From assembly GCF_000720185.1 (NCBI RefSeq), contig NZ_JOIY01000003.1, positions 163,702 to 227,701 on the forward strand: a DNA stretch of 64,000 bases, written 5' to 3'. The notes beneath the pieces were generated by a model. It was given only the letters and a program-made list of their open reading frames with translations, ran no database searches and was not told where the DNA came from. Positions 44,378 through 52,720 of this stretch are shown here, in pieces. The DNA is from Streptomyces sp. NRRL S-340 (GTDB lineage: Bacteria; Actinomycetota; Actinomycetes; Streptomycetales; Streptomycetaceae). The first letter of the stretch is position 1; each line of letters opens with the position of its first letter. The position numbers and the translations under genes are program-made.

Positions 44378-45754
44378 TCAGACGGCGGCCCCGTCCGGGT
44401 GTCCGGGACCGTTCGCGCCGAGCAGGCCGACGAGGGCGTCGGCGTGCGCGGCGCCGCTCTCCTCGACGACCTGGCGCACGCTCTGCGCCTCGCGTACGAG
44501 GGCGAAACGGATCCGTCCGTCCGCGTCCGTACGGTAGCCGTGGACGGCCGGACGCGGCAGTGAGTTGTAGGCGAAGTGGGTCGAGAAGTAGTAGGCGCCG
44601 GTGTCGTAGAGGGCCACGATGTCGCCGGGATCGACGGCCGGTAGTTCGCGTCCCACGGCGGTGAGGTCACCTGCGAAGCAGCAGGGGCCTGCGATGTCGA
44701 CGGTCTGCGTCGCCCCTTGCTTGGGGCGGCCGGCGGCGTCGAACACCCCGGCCCGCAGGGGCCAGGAGCCGGGCATGAACACGGTACGGGTGGCGACCTG
44801 GGCGCCCGCGTGGGTGACGGCGATGCGCCGTCCCCCGGCGGACTTGGTGTACTCGACGAGCGAGGCGATCGTGCCGCTCTTGGCGAGCAGCGAGCGGCCG
44901 AACTCGGTGACCAGGCTGTAGCGGCCGTCGAACAACTCGGGGACGGCGGCGCGCAGTTCGGTGACGTAGTCGGCGTAGGCGGGCCGGTCCTCGTCGCTGT
45001 CGAAGTCCACCGGCAGCCCGCCGCCGATGTCCAGTCCGGTGACCTGGCGGCGGCCGAGCGTGGCGTTGATGTGCTCGGCCAGTTCGTGGGCCGCGCGCAC
45101 GCCCTGCGCGATGAGCGGCAGCGGGCAGCCCTGGGAGCCGACGTGGGCGTGCAGGCGGGTCAGCCAGGGGCGGGCCGCGAAGGCTTCGGTCACGGCTCGG
45201 ACGGCTCCCTCGTCGCGCAGGGCGATGCCGAACTTGGACGTGGTGGTCGCGGTGCTCATCGCTCCGATGGCGCCCGCCCCCACCTGCGGGTTCACCCGCA
45301 GACCGATCGGTCCGGCGGGCGGTCGGCCGGCCAGCAGGGCGTCGACGCGGGCGAGTTCCTGGAAGTTGTCGAGGTTGACCGCGATGCCGTGGTCGAGCGC
45401 GAACCGCAGTTCGGCGACCGTCTTGGCCGGGCTGTCGAACACCAGCCGGTCGGTGCGGAAGCCGGCCTCCAGCGCCAGCTCCAGCTCGCCCGGGGACGCC
45501 ACCTCACAGCCCATGTGGGCCCGGGCGAGCAGGCGCAGCACCGGCACCAGTGAACACGCCTTGGCGGCGAAGGTGTGCTGGACGGGGGCCGGGCCCCGGA
45601 ATGCGTCGCGCAGGCTGTCGACGGCGGCGAGGACACCGTCCACGTCCAGGAGGCCGATCAGGGGCGACCGGGCGTCCAGCAGTCCCTGCCCGACAGCCGC
45701 GGCCAGGGCCGCCTCCCGGGTGGTGCGCCGCCGTCGGGCCGAAGCGGAAGTCAC
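44378..45754 (-). CDS. Fold-type III PLP decarboxylase, DapDC/LysA-like
   Basis: 458 residues. The PLP-binding Lys is in HTFAAKACSLVPVL (about 64), the glycine-rich phosphate-binding loop is LDIGGGLPVDF, and the C-terminal substrate-binding region has GPCCFAGD and YDTGAYYFSTHFAYN. These match the diaminopimelate/ornithine decarboxylase family. The N-terminal extension and divergence suggest a specialised amino acid decarboxylase rather than the housekeeping lysA (inference). The GTG start is preceded by GAGGTG. A PucR-family regulator lies upstream on the same strand. Confidence 0.85.
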   Translation of the reverse strand: MTSASARRRRTTREAALAAAVGQGLLDARSPLIGLLDVDGVLAAVDSLRDAFRGPAPVQHTFAAKACSLVPVLRLLARAHMGCEVASPGELELALEAGFRTDRLVFDSPAKTVAELRFALDHGIAVNLDNFQELARVDALLAGRPPAGPIGLRVNPQVGAGAIGAMSTATTTSKFGIALRDEGAVRAVTEAFAARPWLTRLHAHVGSQGCPLPLIAQGVRAAHELAEHINATLGRRQVTGLDIGGGLPVDFDSDEDRPAYADYVTELRAAVPELFDGRYSLVTEFGRSLLAKSGTIASLVEYTKSAGGRRIAVTHAGAQVATRTVFMPGSWPLRAGVFDAAGRPKQGATQTVDIAGPCCFAGDLTAVGRELPAVDPGDIVALYDTGAYYFSTHFAYNSLPRPAVHGYRTDADGRIRFALVREAQSVRQVVEESGAAHADALVGLLGANGPGHPDGAAV

Positions 45755-46062
45755 GTGGAATCACACCTCACAGATCCGTGGTACGACGGGCCGCGGCCGC
45801 GCGCCACACGTCCCGCCGGTCCACCGGGCGCGCTCCGGCCGCAAGGGACAGCTTGCGGTGCGGCGGCCGGACGCGTCATCGTCCGCCGCGACCAGGAACG
45901 GCCTCGGTGTCGTCGCGTCCCACGAAGGAACGATCACCGCCGGGCGGCGGCCGCCCGTCTCCTTCGCCGTCCGTCCGCGACCGTTGCAGGAAGCCGCCGG
46001 CCGCCGTCGTCGTCCCCCGTCGCCGAGGAACCCTGCCGCCGCGGCGGCGTCAGGGCGCCGGG
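45755..46062. other. Gap between PLP decarboxylase and PucR genes
   Basis: 308 bases of GC-rich sequence upstream of the decarboxylase. Only the decarboxylase ribosome site is recognisable; I see no convincing promoter, RNA or repeat. Confidence 0.4.
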
Positions 46063-47775
46063 TCAGCCGTCGCGGCGGGCGAGGCGGAGGCCGAGGTCCG
46101 CCAGCAGCCGGCCCGCCGGGTCGCTCACGTCGACGCCGAACAGTTCACGGGCCCGGCGCAACCGGTAGCGCAGGGTGTTGGGGTGCACGTTCAGGCTGAG
46201 CGCGGCGGCACGGGTGTCGCCGAACTCGGCGAGGTACGCGGCGACCGAGTCGCCGTACGCGGAACCGTGCGCCCGGTCGTGCGCGACCATCGCGTGCACC
46301 GGGCTCGGCGTGCCCTGCCACAGGGGCTCGATGCGGTCGAGCACCTGGAGCAGGGCGGCCTCGGCGGCGACCTCCTGATAGGCCGCGCAGGCCGACGCCG
46401 GGGAGCCGCCGGGCGCCCTGGCCGCCCGCTCGCGCAGGACCCGTACCACCAGCTCGGCGGACGCGCGGGACGCGGCCACCTCCGACAGGTCCGCCGCCTG
46501 CCGTCCGGCCCCCGCGAAGACCACGCTGTGCGGCAGGGAGCGGACGGTGGCGGCCAGACGGCGCGCCGGGTTCGCCCCGGCGCCGCCGGGGGTGGACACG
46601 AGGACGAACAACCTGCCGTCCGAGCGGGTGGTCACACAGCCCGGCAGGTACGCGGCTGCCTGGAGGGCGAGCATGTCCAGCACCCGGTGGCCGGTGGCGT
46701 CCCCCGGCGGTGCGCCGGCCGGCGCGGCCGGGCGGGACCGCCCGGTGCCGGTCGGACCCGTGGGCGCCGGGCCGGCGGGGTCCCGGGTGCCGTGGACCTC
46801 GACGACGAGGAGCGTGTACGGCCCCTCGGGCGGCACGCCGAGCGCGCGCGCCGTCCGCTGCGCGCCGGGGCGGCCCTCCAGCAGGTCCCGTACGGCCTGT
46901 TCGCGGCGCCCGGCCTCCTCCCTCCCGCATGTCTCGTGGTGCACGAGGTGCGGCACGGCGGCGCGCGCGGCCGTTCTCAGCGCCGCGGCGGCGTCCGCGG
47001 CGAGCGGTCGCCCGTCGGCGGCGGCCCACAGGGACCCGAGCACCTCACCACCGTGCTGGACCGCGATGGCCAGCCGCTCGGCGTAGCGGTCGTCGGCGGG
47101 CAGGCGCACCACGTCGCCGCTGCTCCACAGCGCCTGGAAGAAACCCCGCTCACGGAGTTCCGCGACCCTCCAGCGGGGCACCTCCTGGCCGAGGATGGTC
47201 AGTGTGCGCAGCGGGTCCGCCCCGTGCTCCAGCCGCGAGTAGGCCAGCACCCGCGACCGCGGATCCTCGATGGTGATGGCACCGCCGACCAGGTCGGCCA
47301 CCGTGTTGGCGAGCCCCGCCAGGTCGCCCAGGCGCAGGCCATCCGCCGGGGGCGGGGCGGTGGCGTCGCCGGCCACCAGGGCCGTGCGCAGCCGGCCGAG
47401 CACCTCGGTCCAGCCGGTGTCCGGGGAGCGGATCAGCAGGGCGGTACGGCCCTGGGCGGCCGCCTCGGCCAGGGCCGTGCGGAGCCTGCGGGCGCCGGGG
47501 CGCAGCACCAGGGCGGCGGCCCCGGCCCGCTCGGCGGCGCGCAGGACGTCCACCGCTTCCGGGGAGTCGGCCGGTGTTCCGGGAGTGAGCAGGACGTGGC
47601 CGGGCGCCGTCCAGCCGTCGTCGCGCTCCTCGCCGACGTCGTGCACCGTCACGTCGGCGACCGGGACGTCGGTGCCGAGCGGTGCGGCCACCACGTCGAG
47701 CAGCCCGGGTCCGGCCAGCGTGAGGAGGTGGGCCAGCGTCGGACCGCCGGGGTGCGGGGTCGGCTCGCGATCCAT
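46063..47775 (-). CDS. PucR family transcriptional regulator
   Basis: 570 residues. The N-terminal PucR sensor-like region begins LAHLLTLAGPGLLDVVAAP. A central GGDEF-like CdaR segment follows. The C-terminal HTH_30 domain reads YLAEFGDTRAAALSLNVHPN followed by TLRYRLRRARELFGVDVSDP, diagnostic of the family. PucR/CdaR proteins activate catabolic genes in response to metabolites. The ATG at 47775 is directly preceded by six G and a CATAAT -10 hexamer, so it may be leaderless. The downstream PLP decarboxylase on the same strand is the likeliest target (inference). Confidence 0.9.
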   Translation of the reverse strand: MDREPTPHPGGPTLAHLLTLAGPGLLDVVAAPLGTDVPVADVTVHDVGEERDDGWTAPGHVLLTPGTPADSPEAVDVLRAAERAGAAALVLRPGARRLRTALAEAAAQGRTALLIRSPDTGWTEVLGRLRTALVAGDATAPPPADGLRLGDLAGLANTVADLVGGAITIEDPRSRVLAYSRLEHGADPLRTLTILGQEVPRWRVAELRERGFFQALWSSGDVVRLPADDRYAERLAIAVQHGGEVLGSLWAAADGRPLAADAAAALRTAARAAVPHLVHHETCGREEAGRREQAVRDLLEGRPGAQRTARALGVPPEGPYTLLVVEVHGTRDPAGPAPTGPTGTGRSRPAAPAGAPPGDATGHRVLDMLALQAAAYLPGCVTTRSDGRLFVLVSTPGGAGANPARRLAATVRSLPHSVVFAGAGRQAADLSEVAASRASAELVVRVLRERAARAPGGSPASACAAYQEVAAEAALLQVLDRIEPLWQGTPSPVHAMVAHDRAHGSAYGDSVAAYLAEFGDTRAAALSLNVHPNTLRYRLRRARELFGVDVSDPAGRLLADLGLRLARRDG

Positions 47776-47949
47776 CCCCCCATTATGTTGCGGCCGGGAG
47801 GACGGAGCGTCGGGGCCGCTTCACCGCGCACGGCCGCCGCACTCGGCCGCCGCGCCCCGTCACCGGACTCGGCCCGCGCACGGTCACCGCGCCCGGACGC
47901 CGCGCACCGTCGTCACGGCCGGGGCGGGGGCGCCCGGCGGCCGGACGCG

Positions 47950-48720
47950 TCAGCGCAGGGCGCCGGCGTCCGTGTCGGGCGGGCCGCCCGGCGGTGGCAC
48001 GTTCGGTTCGAACGGGGCGCGCGAGCGCCTGTGTGCGGTGTTCGGAAGACCGCTGGCCCAGGCCAGGAGGCCGGGGTCCTCCAGGTCACGGACCCACAAC
48101 GTGGACAGGCCGAGGGCGTCCGGACTGGGGCGGGAACCGACCCCCACCACGCGCAGTCCGGCGCGTTTGGCCGCTCGGAGCCCGTTGACCGAGTCCTCCA
48201 CCGCCAGCGCGTTCGCGCCGTCCGAGCCCAGACGCCGTACGGCTTCCGCATAGGTGTCCGGGTACGGCTTGGGCCGGATGGGCCCCTCGGGGACGACCAC
48301 GTGCTGGAAGTGGTGGCGCAGGCCGACCGACTCCAGGCTGAACTCCACCAGGTCGGCCGGGCAGTTGCTGGCCACGGCGAGGGGGGCCCTGCGGCTCAGG
48401 ACGGTGACGAGTTCCCGTGCGCCCGACATGGGCGCCGGGTCGCGTGCGACGAGGGCACGGTAGGCGGCCAGGAGCTGTTCGGCCAGCTCCTGCGCGCAGT
48501 CCGGTCTGCCGATGAACTCGGCCATCAGGGCTCCGCACTCGATGTAGTGCAGGCCCTTGGTCCGCTCGGCGAACTCCGGTCCGGGCGCGTGGCCGAAGCC
48601 GCGCAGGACGACGCCGCGGGCGCGTTCCCAGTGCCGTTCGGAGTCGACGAGTGTGCCGTCGCAGTCGAAGACGACGGCGTCGGGTGCCCAGTCGGGGTCG
48701 AGCGTGTGGTGTTTCGTCAT
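47950..48720 (-). CDS. HAD-IA family phosphatase
   Basis: 256 residues. Motif I VVFDCDGTLVDSE gives the nucleophile and acid Asp, motif II is in VASNCPADL, motif III Lys in RPKPYPDTY, motif IV in AVEDSVNGLRAA. A helical cap between motifs I and II marks subclass IA (phosphoglycolate phosphatase/beta-phosphoglucomutase type). It is on the same strand, 268 bases downstream of the AfsA-like gene. In A-factor-type synthesis a phosphatase must remove the phosphate carried over from dihydroxyacetone phosphate, and this gene is a good candidate (inference). Equally, it could dephosphorylate the furan phosphate made by the nearby MfnB homologue. Confidence 0.85.
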   Translation of the reverse strand: MTKHHTLDPDWAPDAVVFDCDGTLVDSERHWERARGVVLRGFGHAPGPEFAERTKGLHYIECGALMAEFIGRPDCAQELAEQLLAAYRALVARDPAPMSGARELVTVLSRRAPLAVASNCPADLVEFSLESVGLRHHFQHVVVPEGPIRPKPYPDTYAEAVRRLGSDGANALAVEDSVNGLRAAKRAGLRVVGVGSRPSPDALGLSTLWVRDLEDPGLLAWASGLPNTAHRRSRAPFEPNVPPPGGPPDTDAGALR

Positions 48721-48988
48721 GTGCTTCGCCGTTCTTGGCGTGGGTGCCATCGGGATGGGTGGGGGGTGAGGCGCCCGTGCGCGGGCCCGGGCCCGGCTGC
48801 CGCGGGGCTCCGCCGGGCGAGAGCGCGAAGCCGGGCTGTCGCAGCCGGCCGGCGGCCGTGACGGGCGGGAGGACGGCGCGGTGGGAGAGCGCCGCCCTGT
48901 CTCCGCATCCGGAAACATAATGAACGTTACGCTCGACCGGCTCGCCGGTAGGAGTGTGCCGGTGCAATACGCACATGTGGGTGACGTC

Positions 48989-49945
48989 TCACGGGTAGCG
49001 GAGCACGCCCTTGGCCGTCACCGCGCCGTTCTGACGGAAGCGGAAGACCGCGACACGGCCCTGGACGGCGCCCTGCACGACGGCCGGCGGGGTGTGTTCG
49101 GTGAACCGCGAGGCGGTCATCCGCCCGCCGACCGGCCGGGTCAGGCGCCCGCCGCTGCGCAGGGCGACGGCCTGCCGTGCCGCCTCCAGCAGGACCATCC
49201 CGGGGACGTGGTCCGTCTCGTGGTCGAACAGGAACGGGTGGTGGGTGTCGGCCGGGTCCACCACGAGGGCGCCGTCGTGCAGAGCGATGAGGGCGTCCGC
49301 CTCCGACGCGGTGCCGAGCAGGGCCGGCTGGGGACGCGGGCGGCCGGTGGCGGACCGGGGCGGACCGGGGTCCGCAGACCGGCGGACGGCGGCGTACCGT
49401 TCGGCCGTCAGGAACCGCGCCCCGCCGTCCGCACGCGCGAACACCTGCCGCCCGGTGAGGAAGTCGGCGCGCAGCCGCATCCCTGCCACCCGCCCGGAGC
49501 CGGGTGCCTCGACCAGGTCGGTGACGGTGACCCGGCACGTGATCTCCGAGGCACCGTGGGGCGCTCGCGGTTCGCGGGCCGGGTCGATCCGGTAGGAGAC
49601 GTCGTCGATCAGGGATCTGTCGGTGGCGGGGACGCCGAAGTGGCGCCGCGGGACGTAGAGGCCGAGCTGGCGCACGGTCTCGACGACCATCCACGGGCTG
49701 TGCCTGCCGTCGGGCCCGCGGGGGAAGGTCGGGTGCGAACGCGGCCACACCGCGGCGGCGCAGAAGGCACGGCGGCCGCAGGGCCGTACATCGGTCAGGA
49801 GCACTTCGGCCACCGAGACGCGGTGGACGAGTTCGCGGGGGACGGTACGGGACCAGCTGGACGGCGTCAGGCACGTCTCACCGGCGCCACAGTCCTGTGG
49901 CCCGTCCGAGACACGCGGCGCGCGCGAACTGCGTCCGGAGCCCAT
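48989..49945 (-). CDS. AfsA/ScbA-like gamma-butyrolactone synthase
   Basis: 318 residues with two AfsA hotdog repeats: the first near 35-110 (LVHRVSVAEVLLTDVRP, SPWMVVETVRQLGLYV) and the second near 215-270 (HHPFLFDHETDHVPGMVLLE). AfsA proteins join a beta-ketoacyl chain to dihydroxyacetone phosphate, the first step to A-factor-like autoregulators. The ATG at 49945 has no ribosome site; a TAGCAT -10 hexamer (49957-49952) lies seven bases upstream with a TGCACA -35, so the transcript is probably leaderless. It is divergent from a ScbR-like receptor, the standard quorum arrangement. Confidence 0.92.
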   Translation of the reverse strand: MGSGRSSRAPRVSDGPQDCGAGETCLTPSSWSRTVPRELVHRVSVAEVLLTDVRPCGRRAFCAAAVWPRSHPTFPRGPDGRHSPWMVVETVRQLGLYVPRRHFGVPATDRSLIDDVSYRIDPAREPRAPHGASEITCRVTVTDLVEAPGSGRVAGMRLRADFLTGRQVFARADGGARFLTAERYAAVRRSADPGPPRSATGRPRPQPALLGTASEADALIALHDGALVVDPADTHHPFLFDHETDHVPGMVLLEAARQAVALRSGGRLTRPVGGRMTASRFTEHTPPAVVQGAVQGRVAVFRFRQNGAVTAKGVLRYP

Positions 49946-50055
49946 GACGGAATGCTAATAAGACGATTGTGCGGTGTGCACGTCGAGCCTTCCCGGCATT
50001 CCCGCGAATGGGCTATATTCCCCCTCGCGATCTCCCCCAAGGGCAAGGAACACGC
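49946..50055. promoter_or_regulatory. afsA-receptor intergenic control region
   Basis: The 110 bases carry both promoters. For the receptor gene a TATATT -10 (50014-50019) is seen. A palindrome CATTC-CCGC-GAATG (49997-50010) lies just upstream of it, in the spacer. This is a candidate receptor-binding element for autorepression. It does not closely match the AT-rich ARE sequences I know, so binding specificity is open. Confidence 0.5.
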
Positions 50056-50694
50056 GTGCACGAACGGGCGGAAGACACCCGCAGGGCGGTATTGCAGGCA
50101 GCCGCGCACCTGTTCTTCGAACGGGGGTACGCGGCGACCAGTATCGCCGACATCAGCGAACGCTCCGCACGGACCAGCGGCGCCATCTATTTCCATTACG
50201 CCGGCAAGGAGAAACTGGCGCGTGCGGTGGTCGAGGCGCACTTCGCCACCTGGCCCGTCCTGATCGCCCGCAACGAGACCGCGGGCGCGCCCGCGCTGGA
50301 GAACCTCGTCCGCCTCAGCTTCGCGGTCGCACGGGCGTTCCGTGACGACGTGCTCGTGCGCGCCGGCGCGCGCCTGTGGGCCGAACGCCGGTCGATCGAC
50401 GTGGAGATGCCCCCTCCCTTCGTCGACTGGATCGCCACGGTGGAACGCCTGCTCACCGGCGCCCGTGCGGAAGGAACGCTCGCCGCCGCGGCCGATCCGG
50501 GCCGGGACGCCGCGACCCTGGTCTCCGCCTTCTTCGGCGTGCACACGGTGTCCGACGCGCTCGACGAGCGGCGCCTGATCGAGGACCGTCTGACCGCCTT
50601 GTGGCACCTGGTCCTTCCGGGCCTGCAAGCCGTCCCGGCGCCCGGCGCCCTGCTGGCCCGGGTCAGGGACGACTCCGCGTCCCTGACCCGGTGA
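50056..50694 (+). CDS. ScbR/ArpA-like gamma-butyrolactone receptor (TetR family)
   Basis: 212 residues. The HTH region reads GYAATSIADISERSARTSGA followed by IYFHYAGKEKLARAVVEAH, closely resembling ArpA/ScbR receptors rather than general TetR proteins. The C-terminal ligand pocket is of similar length. The GTG at 50056 follows an AAGGAA site; the longer reading starts inside the promoter. It presumably represses the divergent afsA-like gene and other targets until its butyrolactone ligand accumulates. The HD-domain gene downstream on the same strand has a palindrome at its promoter and may be a target (inference). Confidence 0.92.
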   Translation: MHERAEDTRRAVLQAAAHLFFERGYAATSIADISERSARTSGAIYFHYAGKEKLARAVVEAHFATWPVLIARNETAGAPALENLVRLSFAVARAFRDDVLVRAGARLWAERRSIDVEMPPPFVDWIATVERLLTGARAEGTLAAAADPGRDAATLVSAFFGVHTVSDALDERRLIEDRLTALWHLVLPGLQAVPAPGALLARVRDDSASLTR

Positions 50695-50771
50695 GGGACG
50701 GCCCCGCGCCTGGCGAGAATCAGGGGGTTCTCGGCATTTTCGCCTCTGTCGGCTGTTCGACGCCCTTCCTA

Positions 50772-50811
50772 GGCTTTTCTCATCAGCTGCCCGACCGCCG
50801 ATGAGAAGGCC
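50772..50811. promoter_or_regulatory. Inverted repeat overlapping the HD-protein ribosome site
   Basis: TTCTCAT (within 50772-50783) and ATGAGAA (50801-50807) form an inverted repeat that with G-T pairs extends over nine positions. The right arm contains the GAAGG ribosome site. A TAGGCT hexamer (50770-50775) overlaps the left arm. If it is the -10, the hairpin would not be in the mRNA and the repeat would act as an operator instead. Confidence 0.45.
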
Positions 50812-50817
50812 TTTCAC

Positions 50818-51690
50818 ATGTCTGAGAAGAACAACACGGAAAAGCGCGACGGGAACAACGGCAGGGAACACGACGGGAACAACGTCTCTCGGCGCACCGC
50901 GTTGGGGCGCGGCGTGGGGGCCGGGATCGGGTTCGCCGCGATCGGCCTGACGTCCGCGTTCGCCACCGCGGTGTCCGCTGCGCCGGCCGCGGCGGCCGCG
51001 CGGCCGGCGTCGGCGCCGGGTGGCCGTGGCACCCCGCAGGACGCCGGCTCACTGCCCCGGACGGTGGCGGGCATCCGCATCCCGCGCAGCGAAGTGGCCC
51101 AGAAGGCCGCGGCGTTCGCGCAGAGCGCCTCCTCCCCGACCCTCTTCAACCACGTCGTGCGGACGTATCTCTACGCCTGCGTCCTGTTCGACCAGCGCGG
51201 GGTCTCCTACGACCGCGAACTCGCCTTCGTCGCCGCGGTCCTCCACGACCTGGGGCTGGTCGAGGCGTACCGGACGCCGTCCGAGCGCTTCGAGGTCGAC
51301 GGCGCCGACGCCGCCCGGCGCTTCCTGCGGGAGCAGCGCATGCCGGCCTCGCGCGTGGAGGTCGTCTGGGACGCGATCGCCCTGCACACCAACGTGGGCA
51401 TCGCGACGCGCAAGAGGCCGGAGATCGCCATGGTCTCCGTCGGGTCCGGGCTCGACTTCGCCGGGAACGACCTGCAGAAGATCCCCTCCGGCACCCTGGA
51501 GGAGATCCTCGACGCGTTCCCCAGGGAGGGCTTCAAGCAGGACGCGGTCAGCACCATGCTGTCGCTGTGCCGCACCAAGCCCATGTCGGTCCTGATGCAT
51601 CCCTTCGCCGAGGTCGGCCGCCGCCACATCCCCGGCTTCCCGGTGCCCACGGTGGAGGACCTGGTGCTGGCCGCGCCCTTCGCGGAGTAG
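50818..51690 (+). CDS. Exported HD-domain protein
   Basis: 290 residues. The N-terminus is hydrophilic and followed by a twin-arginine-like signal, SRRTALGRGVGAGIG with FAAIGLTSAFATAVSAAP, so it is probably folded before export. The HD domain has FNHVVRTYLYA (His), AAVLHDLGLV (His-Asp) and IALHTNVGIA, as in cyanamide-hydratase/uracil-phosphohydrolase-like HD proteins. Its reaction is unknown; export of an HD enzyme is uncommon. A GAAGG site precedes the ATG. It is downstream of the butyrolactone receptor on the same strand. Confidence 0.85.
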   Translation: MSEKNNTEKRDGNNGREHDGNNVSRRTALGRGVGAGIGFAAIGLTSAFATAVSAAPAAAAARPASAPGGRGTPQDAGSLPRTVAGIRIPRSEVAQKAAAFAQSASSPTLFNHVVRTYLYACVLFDQRGVSYDRELAFVAAVLHDLGLVEAYRTPSERFEVDGADAARRFLREQRMPASRVEVVWDAIALHTNVGIATRKRPEIAMVSVGSGLDFAGNDLQKIPSGTLEEILDAFPREGFKQDAVSTMLSLCRTKPMSVLMHPFAEVGRRHIPGFPVPTVEDLVLAAPFAE

Positions 51691-51912
51691 GGCCGCGCCC
51701 ATTTGCCGGAGACGGCCTGGGGAACTCCCTTGCCGGGTAAGGCCGTTCGCTGGGCGGGCGTCCTCAGAGCGATCCGCCGGCACCGAGGCACTCGCTCCCG
51801 GACCACCCCGGCGCTCGTCCGGGTTCTTCGGCGCGCGAAGCGGAACCCCCCGGCCCCGCAGGGCATCTCACCACCCGTACGGGCCGTGCGGCGGTGAGAG
51901 GGGATGTTCCTG

Positions 51913-52647
51913 ATGGTACGCCGAGTTCGGGTGCTGCTGTCGATCGTCCTGGTGCTGGTGGCGGGATCGGTGGCGGTATCCGCGCCGGCCGGTGCCGTCA
52001 TCGGCGGGTCCAGGAGCGGCTACGGTCCGTGGGCGGTGCGCATGCTCGTCGACGGCGCACCGGTGTGCACCGGGACAGCGATCACACGGCAGTGGATCAT
52101 CAGCGCCTCGCACTGCTTCTTCGAGCAGGGGCAGCCGGTCGCCGACAAGCGGATCTCGTTCCGGGTCGGCAGTCTCGACATGCGCAAGGGGACCACGGTC
52201 CGTCCGCTGCCCGGCAGGCGCGTGGACAGTGCGCACGCCGACATGATGCTGATCAAGGTCCCGCCGATGAAGGTCCGCGCGGCACGCCTGGCCACGGCCG
52301 GGGTCCGCCGGGGGCAGGTGGTGCGGCAGTACGGGTGGGGAGCCACCTGCACGGGGGACGAGAACGCCTGCCAGTCCCCCGTGCTCAAGCAGTCGGTCCT
52401 TCGGGTCGTACGGCCCGACGACCCGCGCTGCGACGGCTTCACCGCCCCCGGCGGTTCCGACTTCTGCATGGAGAAGGTGTCCGGCATTCCCGCCGGGGGC
52501 GACTCCGGTGGCCCCGTGATGAGCGCCGGCCCCCGCGGCAGCGAAACCCTCCTCGGCGTCTTCGACGGTTCCGACCGGCAGGAGATCGCCGAGGCCGGGG
52601 AGGTCTCCCGGCAACTGGCCTGGATCCGCTCGGTCACCAGGCGTTAG
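51913..52647 (+). CDS. Secreted trypsin-like serine protease (S1)
   Basis: 244 residues. The signal peptide MVRRVRVLLSIVLVLVAGSV ends near SAPAGA. The mature domain has the catalytic His in ISASHCFF, Asp in DSAHADMMLI and Ser in PAGGDSGGPV. Cysteines flanking the His and those at ATCTGDENAC are typical of S1 disulfides. Unusually, the N-terminus of the mature form begins VIGGS after a very short pro-segment. An ATG nine bases upstream is possible, but the GAGAGGGG site is better spaced for this one. Confidence 0.9.
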   Translation: MVRRVRVLLSIVLVLVAGSVAVSAPAGAVIGGSRSGYGPWAVRMLVDGAPVCTGTAITRQWIISASHCFFEQGQPVADKRISFRVGSLDMRKGTTVRPLPGRRVDSAHADMMLIKVPPMKVRAARLATAGVRRGQVVRQYGWGATCTGDENACQSPVLKQSVLRVVRPDDPRCDGFTAPGGSDFCMEKVSGIPAGGDSGGPVMSAGPRGSETLLGVFDGSDRQEIAEAGEVSRQLAWIRSVTRR

Positions 52648-52720
52648 CCGCCTTGTGACGGGGCCGGGCGGCCCGCGCCGGGTGCGGTCCGGACCGGTCT
52701 CCTCCGCGGTCCGGCGGGTG

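Noticed and set aside
45550..48861. 1103-codon plus-strand open reading opposite the PucR and HAD genes
   Set aside because: Shadow of three recognisable minus-strand genes; no domain or ribosome site.
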